DNA of 64,000 bases from Buddleja alternifolia (lineage: Eukaryota > Streptophyta > Magnoliopsida > Lamiales > Scrophulariaceae), in the NCBI GenBank assembly GCA_019426215.1, contig CM033394.1, positions 19,240,195 to 19,304,194 on the forward strand. The letters are read 5' to 3'. Positions 1 through 10,151 of the stretch are shown piece by piece. Position 1 is the stretch's first letter; the number at the start of each line of letters is the position of its first letter. The position numbers were made by a program, and so were the translations under genes. Under the pieces are notes generated by a model. The model was not told where the DNA came from and did no database searches. It saw only the letters and a list, made by a program, of their open reading frames with translations.

Positions 1-1279
1 GATTTGATCATAGCTACTGGTGAAAAGGTTCCCTCATAGTTAATACACTCCTTTTGACTATACCCTTTCGCCACTAGCCTGGCCTTATAGGTATCCACCT
101 TGCCATCTAGACCAATCTTTCTCTTGTAGATCCATTTGAATCCAATGGGTACAATACCCTTGAGTGGATCGGTCAAAGTCCAGACTTGATTTGAATACAT
201 CGAATCCATTTCCACTTTCATAGCTTCATGCCATTTAGCAAAATCCATATCAATCATTGCCTAGTCATAACAAGAAGGATCGCCTCCATGTTACCCATCT
301 GCTACTGCATACATATTATGTTCTTTCTGTAGCAAAAAACCATATATCTCAAGCGGTTGAGATACTCTAGATGACCTGCGCATTGATGATTGTGTCATTC
401 CAGATTCGGGTTGGGTTCCTTCAACAGTGTCTTCCAAAACGGACTCGTTTTGTTCTTTAAGAACAGTACTTGTACCAGCTCCTCCTTTCGAATGAATTCT
501 TCCTTTAGAAAGATTGCATGTAAGGCAACAATGATCCTTTGATCACCATGCAGGTAGAAAAGGTATCCCATGGAATCCTCGGGATATCCAACGAATCATC
601 CTTTCAAGGACCTGGCCTCCAACTTATAGGCCTTGGTCTTTTTCACAATGGTAGGACAACACCATATCCTTATGTGTTTCAGATTAGGCTTCCTTCCACG
701 CCATATTTGATACGGTGTCTTAGGAACAGACTTAGAGGGACATCTTTTCAAAATGTGAGCAGTTGTAAGTAATGCATGCCCCCACTATGAAAAGGGCAGA
801 TCCGTGTAGCTGAGCATGGATCGTACCATGTCCAACAAAGTTCGATTTCTTAGCTCTGCTATGCCATTCAATTGTGGAGTAGCTGGAAGAGTTAGTTGTA
901 ACACTATGCCATGTTCTCTTAAGAACTGGTCAAATTTGGCACTCATATACTCACCACCTCGGTCAGACCGAAGTGCCTTAATACGATGCCCGGTTTGGTT
1001 TTCGACCAAAGTCTAGAAATGAATGAACCTTTCTAATGATTCAGACTTGAATGGTCATCGGTAAAAGTAATGAAGTACTGAAAACCATCGTAGGCCATAT
1101 TTCCAAAAGGGCCACACACGTCTGCATGAACTAATCGTATGACTTCAGAGGCCCTTTCAAACTTCAATGTGAAGGGGGACTTAGTCATCTTGCCTTGGAT
1201 GCAAGACTCACAAGTGGGATGGGGATCTGATCCCAATGAGTCTATGACTCCATCCATTTCTAACTTGTGTACTCTATGA
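1..1279 (-). pseudogene. Element A: Ty1/copia pol fragment (integrase to start of RT)
   Basis: Read on the minus strand, this is the middle of a Ty1/copia polyprotein. The end of the GAG-pre-integrase zinc region (CESCIQGK, about 1190-1210) is followed by the integrase core. The core has the second catalytic Asp in RSDRGGEY (about 950-965) and the NGIAELRNRTLL block carrying the catalytic Glu (about 830-860). The integrase C-terminal region follows (about 540-780), then the start of RT ([17 protein letters not shown]) at about 1-240, which runs off the window. Stops and frame changes break it, for instance near 635 and 1015. It differs clearly from the Sirevirus-like copies in the window. The upstream end stops abruptly at about 1279, where the RT of element B begins. 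The superfamily is certain; the lineage is not assigned. Confidence 0.85.
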
Positions 1280-3185
1280 ATTGCTTTAGCCCATAAAGTG
1301 CTTTGGCTAGCTTGTTGACCATACTCTTACCATTGTGGTTGATGAATCCTGGTGGTTGCTCCACATAGTCTTATTCTTGGAGTTTACCATTCAGGAAGGC
1401 ATTCTTTACGTCCATTTGATATACCGTGAATTTGTTGAACGCAACATACGCTAGAAACATATGAATTGCTTCAAGACGAGCTACTGGAGCATATGTCTCA
1501 TCAAGATCAATGCACTCTTCTTAGCAATATCCTTGAGAAACAAGTCTAGCTTTGTTTCTTATAACAATACCATTCTCATCCATCTTGTTTCTATAAACCC
1601 ATCTATTCCAATAACTCCTTGGTGAGTTGGTCTTGGTACTAGTGTCCAAACCTTACTATGTTTAAACTGATTTAGCTCTTCTTGCATGGCTTCAATCTAA
1701 CTAGGATCACTTAGCGCTTCATCCACATTCTTAGGTTTCATTTGAGATAGAAAACTTGCGAACATGGCCTCATTGAATGTGGCGGCCCTAGTCCTTACTG
1801 GTTCTCCAACATCTCTAATAATTTGCTCTGGTGGTTGATCACGTAGCTATAGTCTATCTGGCTGGAACGGGTTAAGAGGTTGAACAGACGCTTAACTACC
1901 TTCTTGTACACGCGTTTGTAATTCACATATTCTATTTTTCTCTTGATGATCATTCTCTTCATGATGATCAGCAGTTCTTACACTATTTTCCTTAATAACC
2001 TCATGTGTAAACTTAGGAGGGGGCACTAAGATCTCATCATCGTCGTCACTTTCATCATCAATAGTGATCTTTGACGCTTGATGACACAAATTTTCGACTC
2101 CTACATCATTTGCATTAACCTTAATCGGTTCTTGGTTAGTATCATCAAAAATGACATGAATGGATTCTTCAACCTTTGATTTGATCTTATTTAGAATGCA
2201 AAAATTCTTTTTATTTTTGGCATAGCCTTGAAAGATTCCCTCATCCGCTTTTGGATCAAATGTCTTTAGGCTTTGGGATCCATTATTATGAATACAACAT
2301 TTTGAACCAAAAACATGAAAATATGAAACATTTTGCATACGTCCCTTCCATAGTTCATATGGATTTTTCCCATGTTATTTGTTGATCATGCAACGGTTTT
2401 GAGTGTAACAAGCAGTCTTGATCGTTTCGGCCCAAAACCTAGGATAAAGCTTGGACTCTGCTAACATTGTCCTAGTGGCTTCCTTGAGTATTTTGTTTAG
2501 GTGCTCAGAAACACCATTTTGTTGAGGAGTTCTAGGAGCTGAATACTCATGATGTATTTCATTTTTTGCACAAAACTTCTCAACAATCTTGTTAATAAAC
2601 TCAGTACCGTGATCGCTCCTTATTCTTGCAACCTTAAGATTTTTTAATGTTTGAAGTTACCGAATAAGCACTATTAGCTAGTCACATGTTTCATCTTTGG
2701 ATGAGAAATTCCACCCAAGTAAATCGAGAGAAATCATCTAATATCACCAGGGTGTACTTTTTACCACTCACACTGATCATTTGAACGGCTCCAAACAGAT
2801 CCATGTGAAATAGTTCAAGTATTCTAGAGGTAGATAGACAAGGCTTTCTCTTGAAAGATGAATCTAACTTGTTTACCCATTTGACAAGCGTCACAAAGGC
2901 GATGATCCTTTAGGTAATCCCTCTTCAAGATTTAATGTTATAAGTTTAGAGATTGTTTTAAAGTTGAAATTATTCATTTTTCTATGCCATAACCAACCCA
3001 TTTTAGATTCATTTTTAGCCACAAAGCCTGTAGCGTGGTTGTCTATTTTTCAAACCCAATCTACTAAATAAATATGATTTGTTCTTTTTCCTTTCAATTT
3101 GGTAGATCCAGTCTTAGCGTCATTAATATAGCAATAGTCACTTGAAAACTTGACTTCAAATCGTTTATCACAAAATTGACTTATT
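1280..3185 (-). pseudogene. Element B: Sirevirus-like copia pol fragment (integrase and N-terminal RT)
   Basis: This is minus-strand pol sequence closely related to element D (16004-18600) and element G (37500-39300). The order on the minus strand is the C-terminal end of the protease region (about 3080-3185), the GAG-pre-integrase and integrase N-terminal zinc region (about 2880-3060), the integrase core with GVSE as the Glu block (about 2490-2870), an acidic Asp/Ser-rich linker (about 1890-2150), and the start of RT (about 1280-1760). It has many in-frame stops. The DSG protease motif is absent: sequence matching 18600-18985 of D is missing at about 3185, where gag joins straight to the region after the protease. 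The downstream end is cut at 1280, inside the RT motif around KALYGLKQ. Confidence 0.85.
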
Positions 3186-4003
3186 GGGTTTCATTGCGGG
3201 AGGAATAACCTTTTTGGGTTTCACCTTGTGTTGTGTGTACTTTTTGGGTGCATAGAGATATCCTCGATTATAATAGTAATCATAATCATAATAATAATCA
3301 TCATAGTATCAATAATATGATCTTGATCGTTGTGGATATTAACGTTGGTATTTCCTTGGTGCTGGCGTAGGGTGCACTTTGGGTGCTTGATGTTTAGCAT
3401 TTGATTCAAAGTGGTAAGGTTTCTCCTTAACCTTTTGAGCGTTTGGATAAACCTTTCTTTTTGAATCATTCACTTTCGTCTTTTCCTTGCCTGAGTCAGC
3501 GTTGACTTTCTCATTTGGCCTCGTACCATTGTATTTCGGTTCAATAGGTGTTTGACTCTTTCTCAACAAAGAACACAACTTTTCCTTTGTTGTTTGTCAT
3601 AACATTAGATTTATTTGGTTGTTTACCGAATTTATTACATCCTAAGCTGGTCTTTTCACAAAATAATCTTGTTACTTCAGTCACATTATCTAGATTTCTT
3701 GACGCTTTAGGCAATGATGAGACAAGCTGCTCTGATTTAGAAGTCTAGCAATCAGCTCAACTTCTCTCTTGACTATTATATCAAGATCACTTTTCAATTG
3801 AGCTATCTCACTCTCAAGTGATTGGTTCTTCTCAGTGTATTGTTGTTTAACTTGCAACTCTGCCTTGAGTGTCACGTTATCACTTTTGAGCGCTGATATG
3901 ATCTTGAAGTGATTTTGATATAACTTGCGGCATCTTGACAATCTTTATGTTATTCTTTTAGTTTGTCAAGTAATTCTTCATAAGAGAAATGATAAGCTAT
4001 TTT
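3186..4003 (-). pseudogene. Element B: Sirevirus-like gag C-terminal fragment
   Basis: The minus strand encodes the coiled-coil and basic C-terminal part of a Sirevirus-type Gag. A Lys/Glu-rich heptad region (about 3740-3900) and a Lys/Asn/Ser-rich tail (about 3340-3580) match D (19010-19635) and G (36500-37079). It is split between frames by small indels. A run of Tyr/Asp codons found in D and G (imperfect TAT/GAT repeats) is also visible at 3260-3320. The gene breaks off at 4003 where the CACTA end begins. Its missing N-terminal part is not found on the other side of the CACTA piece. Confidence 0.8.
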
Positions 4004-4036
4004 CACTACTACAGAAATGACCTAAGACAACGGGTT

Positions 4037-4312
4037 GTTTGGGCCTATTACTGCAGTTTTAACCGCTGTGATATGGTTTGGACCTATTACAGTGGTTAAA
4101 AACCGCTGTAATAGGTCACCCTATGACAGCGGTTCCCCAAAAATCGCTGTCATAGGATCCACCCTATGACAGCGGTCCCAGCAGGAACCGCTGTCATAGG
4201 GTTAAAAAAAAATTATATTAATTCAAACCCTATGGAAGCGGTTTCGCTGAACCGTTGTCATAGGGTAGAACCTGCAATAGCGGTTCCGGCGGAACCACTG
4301 TCACAGTATTGA
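4037..4312. repeat. CACTA sub-terminal array of five imperfect hairpins
   Basis: Five consecutive inverted pairs of a 15-16 nt unit (consensus CCTATGACAGCGGTT and its complement AACCGCTGTCATAGG) lie side by side. They are at about 4073-4111, 4122-4157, 4161-4201, 4230-4266 and 4271-4310, each with a loop of about 5-10 nt. Such arrays are the binding sites of the transposon-encoded DNA-binding protein in characterised En/Spm elements. That role is inferred here. Confidence 0.8.
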
Positions 4313-4585
4313 ATTTTTTTTCTTTTTATTTTATATTTATCACCCTATTATGATAATATTCCTGTACAGTAATATTCAATAAACCAACCAACAAATTTCA
4401 ACTAACAGCAAAACATATTCAACATAAACAACAACCACCCCAAACGTTCCTCCAACAATATAATGTTATAATCTCCAACAAAATTTACAATCAACTAATT
4501 AAATTACTAATGACAATTTAAATACAATAAATCAAATCACAATTTACAACAAGTCCCAATGTACAAAAAATACATTACCTAATTT

Positions 4586-6307
4586 CTAAGGAGCTGGTAA
4601 GAAAATGTAACGTGCCACTTCGCAGCGTACTTCATCAATTTGCTCTTGAGTATAGAAGGATTGAGAATCATGAAAGTACTGCAAGATATATATAGAGATT
4701 AATTGCAAACTGAAATGACGTTTGAATTACCTACCAAAGGTTTAATAATTTCAAAAGGAATAGAATTAAGTATATATTAAGATTATGCATACCACTGTTA
4801 GGATTATAGATTGTCCGTGGCTAATAATCTCTTTCATGAATCTCATGACGAAGTAGCCACAATCCACCTCGTTGGTCTGCCGGGGGCACTACAAAAGTAA
4901 TCAAAGTTACGTTGTATTAGAACACTAACTTCTATACGAATATATAATCTCATGAAACTAGAAAACGCTAACCTTTATGTTAAACCATTGACAGGCCGAG
5001 GTTTTGGATTTCTTGGATTGGTTGTTGCTATCTGCACGAAATATCTGCACAGCCCTATAAAAAATATAAAAAACAAGGAAATATGTTGAAAACAAGCAAT
5101 TATGTAAAAAAAATCCTGTATAAAAAAATATTAAATATAATAGATACATTGATTGAATGAAAAACTTACTGATTGATTTTTTGTATCATATCATCTCGGT
5201 ATTGTGGCTCACCGTGCACAGGATCCAGATAGTAAACGATCTCTTGAAATGGATCAATTGCAAGCAACAACCAATGTCCCCTACAAAACATTCAAAAGAT
5301 AAGTTCAAAATTTGTTTTGCGTAGCTAGTTTTACAAATTAAAGTTGAGTCTTTAGTAGCTCACCCGGTGTTGTAAGGTGCAAGAAATAACTTATTCGTTT
5401 GTGCACGTTGTATCATAGCACGTGCTATGTACTGCACTTGTTGAATTTGTGGGCTTGTTCTCGCAGATATGGAATGTGGGTTAAGGAACCCGAAACTTGC
5501 TTCTTTCCCTTCGGGGATTTCGTAGTTATCCCACAAACACCTAAATTGAGCATAAAAAATGAATTTCGAGTAACGAAAATAATCGTAGTTCAGATGCAAT
5601 AAAATAATTAAAAAACTTACTTTATATGCGCTGTAATGATAGAGACTCCTATCTCTTTTTGACGCAGAAGGTGACAGATCTCCTCCTTTCCAATATACTC
5701 TGGGAATGCAAAATTCATAATGGGTTCCTCGATGTCTATAGTGATCTGGGCACTAATAGACATCATCTTCATGTACTTTCCCAGAAATACTAGGTCATGA
5801 GAGAGTCCATCTAGTTGAAGGTCTGCACATCTGCCACCTTCACGTGCAGGCTTGGCCACTGGCCTTTTTCCTTTGACAGCTGACTCCTTCGACGTCCCTG
5901 ATTTCTGGTTTCCAGATGATTTGGATGGTCATAGAGACTGTTTAAGCAAAGAAAATAAAACATGAATCTTACACACCAAAGTATATTTAGCAACCTCTAA
6001 CAAATTGTTATAGTTTATTAATGACTAGCTATTAATTACATACCGGTGCATCAGTGACAATGACAAGACTCGCTGGCCAAGCAACAAAGGTACCCAAAAC
6101 ACTAGAAATGGTGAGCATTTCATCATTGAGAGGGAGGGGTAGGGGTGTATTCGCCTCAACCGCAGTGTCAATGTGCACTTTCACATGGTTGGTGGCTAAT
6201 GGACAGCTGTGAAGTATTCTATCAGTCTCAGGTCGATTGTACATCTGTCCTTTAGCCACCGTACGATATGACGGTGATGAAAGTGCTAATTGACATGGAG
6301 CGATAAC
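4586..6307 (-). pseudogene. CACTA-borne DUF8039/Ulp1-like cysteine protease gene (5' end missing)
   Basis: A spliced minus-strand gene can be followed through consensus splice sites. Exons are about 6044-6307 (DUF8039-like, with HVKVHID and FVAWP motifs), an exon ending at 5621 whose start near 5940 is unclear, 5365-5540, 5170-5280, 4973-5054, 4793-4888 and 4586-4678, ending in a TAG stop at 4586. The last exons encode a C48/Ulp1 peptidase fold: NTGGHW with the catalytic His, YYLDP with the Asp, and CPRQTNEVDCGYF with the oxyanion Gln and catalytic Cys. All active-site residues look intact. Genes of this type are common passengers of plant CACTA and Mutator elements, and their role in transposition is not established. 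The 5' exons are missing because the element is cut at about 6326. Confidence 0.75.
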
Positions 6308-6326
6308 CTACACACACATATATAAA

Positions 6327-6847
6327 TTGGGTTGACCTTATCAAAAGTACCCACTCTCCATTCTATGATTTTGCTGCAGAAATCAACCATCACTCGGTAT
6401 TTAGATACTAATTCTTTCTTTTCGAAGTGTTGTTTGTATGGTACACCGTCATAAGCACTCATAGTATACCATACATCCTTGATTTGTTCCAGAGTAACAC
6501 AATCCAATGCCTCACCCTCATTTGGGAGATTGAAGTTCTTGGCAATGGAGGTAGCAGACAGTACAAATTCTTTTGGTGACTCCTTCTTGGATAGAGGAAT
6601 GAAAAAAGAGATCGACTTCTTGTCCTCGGAGAGTTTGGCAGTTTTCCAGAAGGTGTCGACTTCCATTGGAAATAGATAGGAGTATTGAGTCAACAATGTT
6701 TTAAGCCCAGCCTTCGTGATAGAGTCCATCATTTCTGTCAGGTTAAATCTGAAGTTGTTCATATAGAATCTTCCAGTCGACAACAAGGCCTTCAGTGACC
6801 TTGATGGTAGGCTCGGCAGAAATAGCAGTAGATTTCTTTGGTGCCAT
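6327..6847 (-). pseudogene. Element D: env-like ORF, N-terminal part, truncated
   Basis: This lies downstream of pol on the minus strand, where Sirevirus-lineage copia elements carry a third, env-like ORF often annotated as a putative plant transposon protein. The ATG at 6847 and the first ~33 residues match the start of the G copy at 42603. One extra base at about 6745 then shifts the frame into a stop, and the homology continues in another frame (about 6330-6750) with the conserved block MEVDTFWKTAKLSED. The gene stops at about 6327, at the broken CACTA element. No signal peptide or membrane segment is obvious in this portion, so env-like describes position only. Confidence 0.75.
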
Positions 6848-7672
6848 TTTAGTGAAAAAGATGAACTAAGATTTTGTTTTGGAAGAAGAGAGAGAGAGAT
6901 AATAATTTTGTAGATATCTTTGAGTAAGAGTGAGTAATTGTTCAGCAGAAATTTTGTTTTAAATGACACAGTAAATGAATTTTTGAAACTTGTCTTCTCT
7001 TGTCTCTGTAGGATTTAGATACGTGTAAAGTTATTTTAATCTCAGCCATAGAAATTTTAACTGCGGACGCGAGTTTTAAATAAGAGAGGGAAGTTACATT
7101 TGGTAACTCCCATATATAAAGATTTGACGTCCGAGTTAAAGTTTTAAAACGTTTGGCATTTTTAGAGTGTAATGCACGTGCCTGATGGTATACTAAGACG
7201 TACCCAGACATGAACTAACTCTGAACCGTCATTTTGAAAAGTTTTTATTACCCGCCAGTTTGATGTGATGGAAACGTGTGAATTGAATCCAAAATAGACT
7301 TTTGAGTATATCCACTACGTTAAGAAGCGTGTAAAATTTATGCATTCATTTTACAACCAATTTTATATTAAGTGTTGAAGGGAATAGGTTCAACGCTTAA
7401 CAAATACACCTTTGTAAGATTTATGTTGATGCTTGAGATCAAAAACTTTTTATTTTTGAGCGTCCAACATATTATGCATAAATAATATTGAGCGTTGATG
7501 ATCATGCATATGAAAGTTTTTGATCATTGACGCTTGCAATTAGGTTCAAGTACAATTTTAAGGTTTTCCCTAAATTTGTTAACTTGTAACAATTTTTCAA
7601 AGATCTTTTGGACATAAATAAAGTGGATTTCCCGTAAATTATACGTCTAATAAAATATGATGCAGAAAATGA
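6848..7672 (-). other. Element D: pol to env-like spacer
   Basis: This 825-bp stretch has no convincing ORF. It aligns by eye with the equivalent spacer of G (41783-42602). Shared blocks include the TGCGGACGCGAG region (about 7060), a pyrimidine-rich tract just before the env-like ATG, and AAGCG-type short motifs. It may contain the leader and splice acceptor for a sub-genomic env-like transcript; that is inferred. Confidence 0.6.
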
Positions 7673-8079
7673 TTAAGCATTTAAATCGATCATACCTAAT
7701 TCACTTCTTAAAGTTAGAAAATGTTGTTCGTCGAGAGCCTTGGTGAAGATATATGCCAATTGTTTGTCAGTCCCAATAAAGTGAATGGAGATATCTTTCC
7801 TTTGAACATGATCATGAAGAAAATGGTATCTAATGTCAATATGTTTGGTTCTGGAATGAAGAACAGGATTCTGAGTCATGGCTAGAGCACTTTGATTATT
7901 GCAATGAATGGGTGTTGGACCTAGGATTATACCATAATCTCTAAGTTGTTGCCTCATCCATAACACTTCTGCACAACAACTTCCTACAGCTACATACTCA
8001 GCTTCGGCTGTAGAAGTAGCTATGGATTGTTGTTTCTTACTATGCCAAGAAACTAACCTATCACTTAGAAATTGACATG
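7673..8079 (-). pseudogene. Element D: RNase H C-terminal half
   Basis: The minus strand encodes the end of the copia RNase H domain: SWHSKKQQ, STAEAEY with the catalytic Glu, LWMRQQL, and the final TKHIDIRYHFL block, ending with DLNA and a TAA stop at 7673. The usual HCDNQ motif reads HCNNQ, and ADIFTKAL reads AYIFTKAL, so two conserved Asp residues are lost and the enzyme would be inactive. The gene is interrupted at 8079 by element E and resumes at 16004. The 5-bp duplication ACATG (8075-8079 and 15999-16003) marks the split. Confidence 0.85.
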
Positions 8080-9992
8080 TGATAAGAGGTGTTTTTACGT
8101 GTTTTTAAGACCGTAATTCTTATGATTTGGATTCACTTATTGCTTAAATCATGTCACATTTGCATTTAATAGGTGTGTTAAGTGAATAAAGGTAATAAAT
8201 GAGAATACATGAAGAAAAGGGAAGAAAAACGATGCACAAAACAAGTTCAAGCATGTTTTTCAACACCTAGGCGGTTAATGCATCTCCTACCACATTCGAG
8301 CGATAATTCCGTACATTTTGAGACCGACTTAGACAAAGTTTCCTTCTACAAAGTTTTAGATGTATGTCTTAGCTTCAAATTGGAACTTGAAACATCCAAA
8401 TCGGAGGTCTATAGAGATAATTGTGAAGGAAATACGATTGCTGCGCCGAACAGAGAAGTACATGTGCAAAGATACGCCCCAACGCCCTCCTAGTCATGCC
8501 TAGGCATGGATAGTCTGAATGTTACTCCTTTTCAGCCTAAATTCCAGCATTATATGATGGGTAAGAATCACTTTTAGCCATAATTCAGCACATGTGTTGA
8601 GGGGTTGTCATAAGTGTGTTTCTTGGTAGATTTACTTTATGGGCGCCAAATCAGAAACAACCTCCATGTTGAAACGTAATTTAGGTATACTTAGAGACCG
8701 AATTGGACAAATGTCCTTCTGGAAAGTTGTAGATCTATGTTGTATCTGAACATGGGGACTTGAATCATCCAATTTGGAGATCTGTGGAGAAGTGTATGAG
8801 TAAAATGCTAAGACTGCGCTGGAAAGCAAGAAAATGGCAGCATGCATGTGTTTTGTTGAAGTTTTCACATGGTTATGCTTGGTGGAATTCTTAAGGGCCG
8901 AAAGTTTAGCATTTTTTAGCTGGTTGGAATCTTAAAAGCCAAACTTTAAGCATCACCTTAGGTGGAATTCTCATTGGGGAACTTTAATGGGAATTCTTAA
9001 TGCATACTTTAGTGGAATTTTGGCTATAAAAGGAGGGGGAACCCATACTCTTCATCATTCACTATCAATTTCAGATTCTTGGAGGAGAGGAGGAGGAGGA
9101 ATCGGTCCTCAAGCTTCATTCATCACCATTCTTCATCATTCTAAGAGGAGAAAGCTAGGAATTGAAGCTCCAATCAAGGGGCCATCATCTATCACATTAG
9201 AGGGAGTTTTTATAGCCTTTTCATTTCATTCATGTCTATGAACATGTGTATTTATTCATTATTATTTTTCATAATAACTATCATGAACTAAATTCATAAG
9301 ACTAAGGCCATGTAAGGTCAAATTGTGATATATGCTTATAATAGATGATTGTAGAGGTTATACTTATATTGTTATGTGATGTGAATTTGTGTTTTTACCT
9401 ATGTTGCATATACTTGATCACTATATGTTAGAATCTTATGCTAGGTTGATATTTCGGGAGAAAATTAACTTAGGGTGCAAGAAATTCACATCATGACCCG
9501 CAACTAATGAGGAATTGCCCTAGACATAGGTAAAGATTCCCGGGTGAAGTTGTTCGATTCTAATCGAGTGAACTCTAGTACGTTAATGCATGTTTAGTGG
9601 TTAGATTTCCGGATAGGAATATTTGGGAAATCACGATCTAAGCATAGGAGTTTATACGCGAGACATCGGTTATTCTCTACCCTCGGAGCTCTCACCATAA
9701 CAATATAAGTGTAATCCTTCAACAAGAACCTTTATAAGTATATTTGATCAATTTAAACCTAGCATGTGCCTTAGTCTCCCTTTATACTTTGTGTAAAATC
9801 AATTGTGTAATCTTGTTCTTATTGTATGCATTTTACCTATAATTTACTTTAATTATATTTGTTCTTTTTTTCGTTAAAATCATAAACTAAAATTCAAGTC
9901 TCCGTGGTTCGACAATCCGGACTTTTAGTCCACTTATTACTACACACGACTAGTGCACTTGCTATCATAGCACGTTGGCTTTTAGCGTGTCA
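8080..9992 (+). repeat. Element E 5' LTR
   Basis: 1,913 bp, TG...CA. Two diverged copies of a ~130-nt module (8311-8452 and about 8670-8822) lie in U3, upstream of the TATA box at 9025. The first is followed by short CG-containing palindromes, including ATGCCTAGGCAT at about 8495-8506. Compared with the 3' LTR it has an extra ~22 bp near 9210-9235 and a divergent patch at about 9786-9882. Elsewhere the two differ at scattered positions only. Confidence 0.92.
9025..9031 (+). promoter_or_regulatory. Element E LTR TATA box
   Basis: TATAAAA in the context GGCTATAAAAGGAGG, the strongest core-promoter match in the LTR. Its twin in the 3' LTR is at 15053-15059. Transcription would start about 30 bp downstream, which places the repeated modules in U3. 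Confidence 0.65.
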
Positions 9993-9998
9993 AGTTTT

Positions 9999-10016
9999 TG
10001 GCGCCGTTGCCGGGGA
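9999..10016 (+). other. Element E primer-binding site (tRNA-Asp type)
   Basis: TGGCGCCGTTGCCGGGGA lies 6 bp after the end of the 5' LTR. It is complementary to the 3' end of plant tRNA-Asp, the primer used by Athila-lineage elements. The same site recurs in F and H, and with one change in J. Confidence 0.9.
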
Positions 10017-10151
10017 CTTGTTCATTTTAGTTTTTGATTTTTCATTTAAATTTTCATAATTCTTAGTTTTTCGTTTATTTGTAACCTTTCTTTTATTTTA
10101 TTATTCTAATTTTTTTTCTTGTGTTTATTTGTTAGGTGTAATTTGTGGTGC

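Larger units (their letters stand above)
4004..6326 (-). mobile_element. Element C: truncated CACTA (En/Spm-like) DNA transposon
   Basis: The left end is a canonical CACTACTACAGAAA terminus at 4004, followed by the sub-terminal repeat array typical of plant CACTA elements (4037-4312). The interior holds a minus-strand, multi-exon DUF8039/Ulp1-like gene (4586-6307). No matching inverted terminus is seen on the right. At about 6326 the sequence changes from CACTA intron to the env-like gene of element D, so the right end was lost by deletion or recombination. No TNP2-type transposase is present, so this copy could not move on its own. Confidence 0.8.

Noticed and set aside
539..772. Plus-strand ORF over the copia integrase to RT region
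   Set aside because: It is antisense to a clear copia polyprotein on the minus strand and has no recognisable domain.
4037..4312. CRISPR-like array of regular repeats
   Set aside because: The units are inverted pairs beside a CACTA terminus, in a plant genome; not direct repeats with unique spacers.
8209..8493. 94-residue ORF in the E 5' LTR, repeated at 14236-14520
   Set aside because: It lies in U3 upstream of the TATA box and follows the conserved LTR module; related copies in J, F and H are not open in a common frame. Treated as a noncoding module.
8987..9241. ORF at the E LTR TATA region (also 15015-15296)
   Set aside because: It spans the promoter and the R start, and its C-terminus differs between the two LTRs because of an indel. 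No domain.
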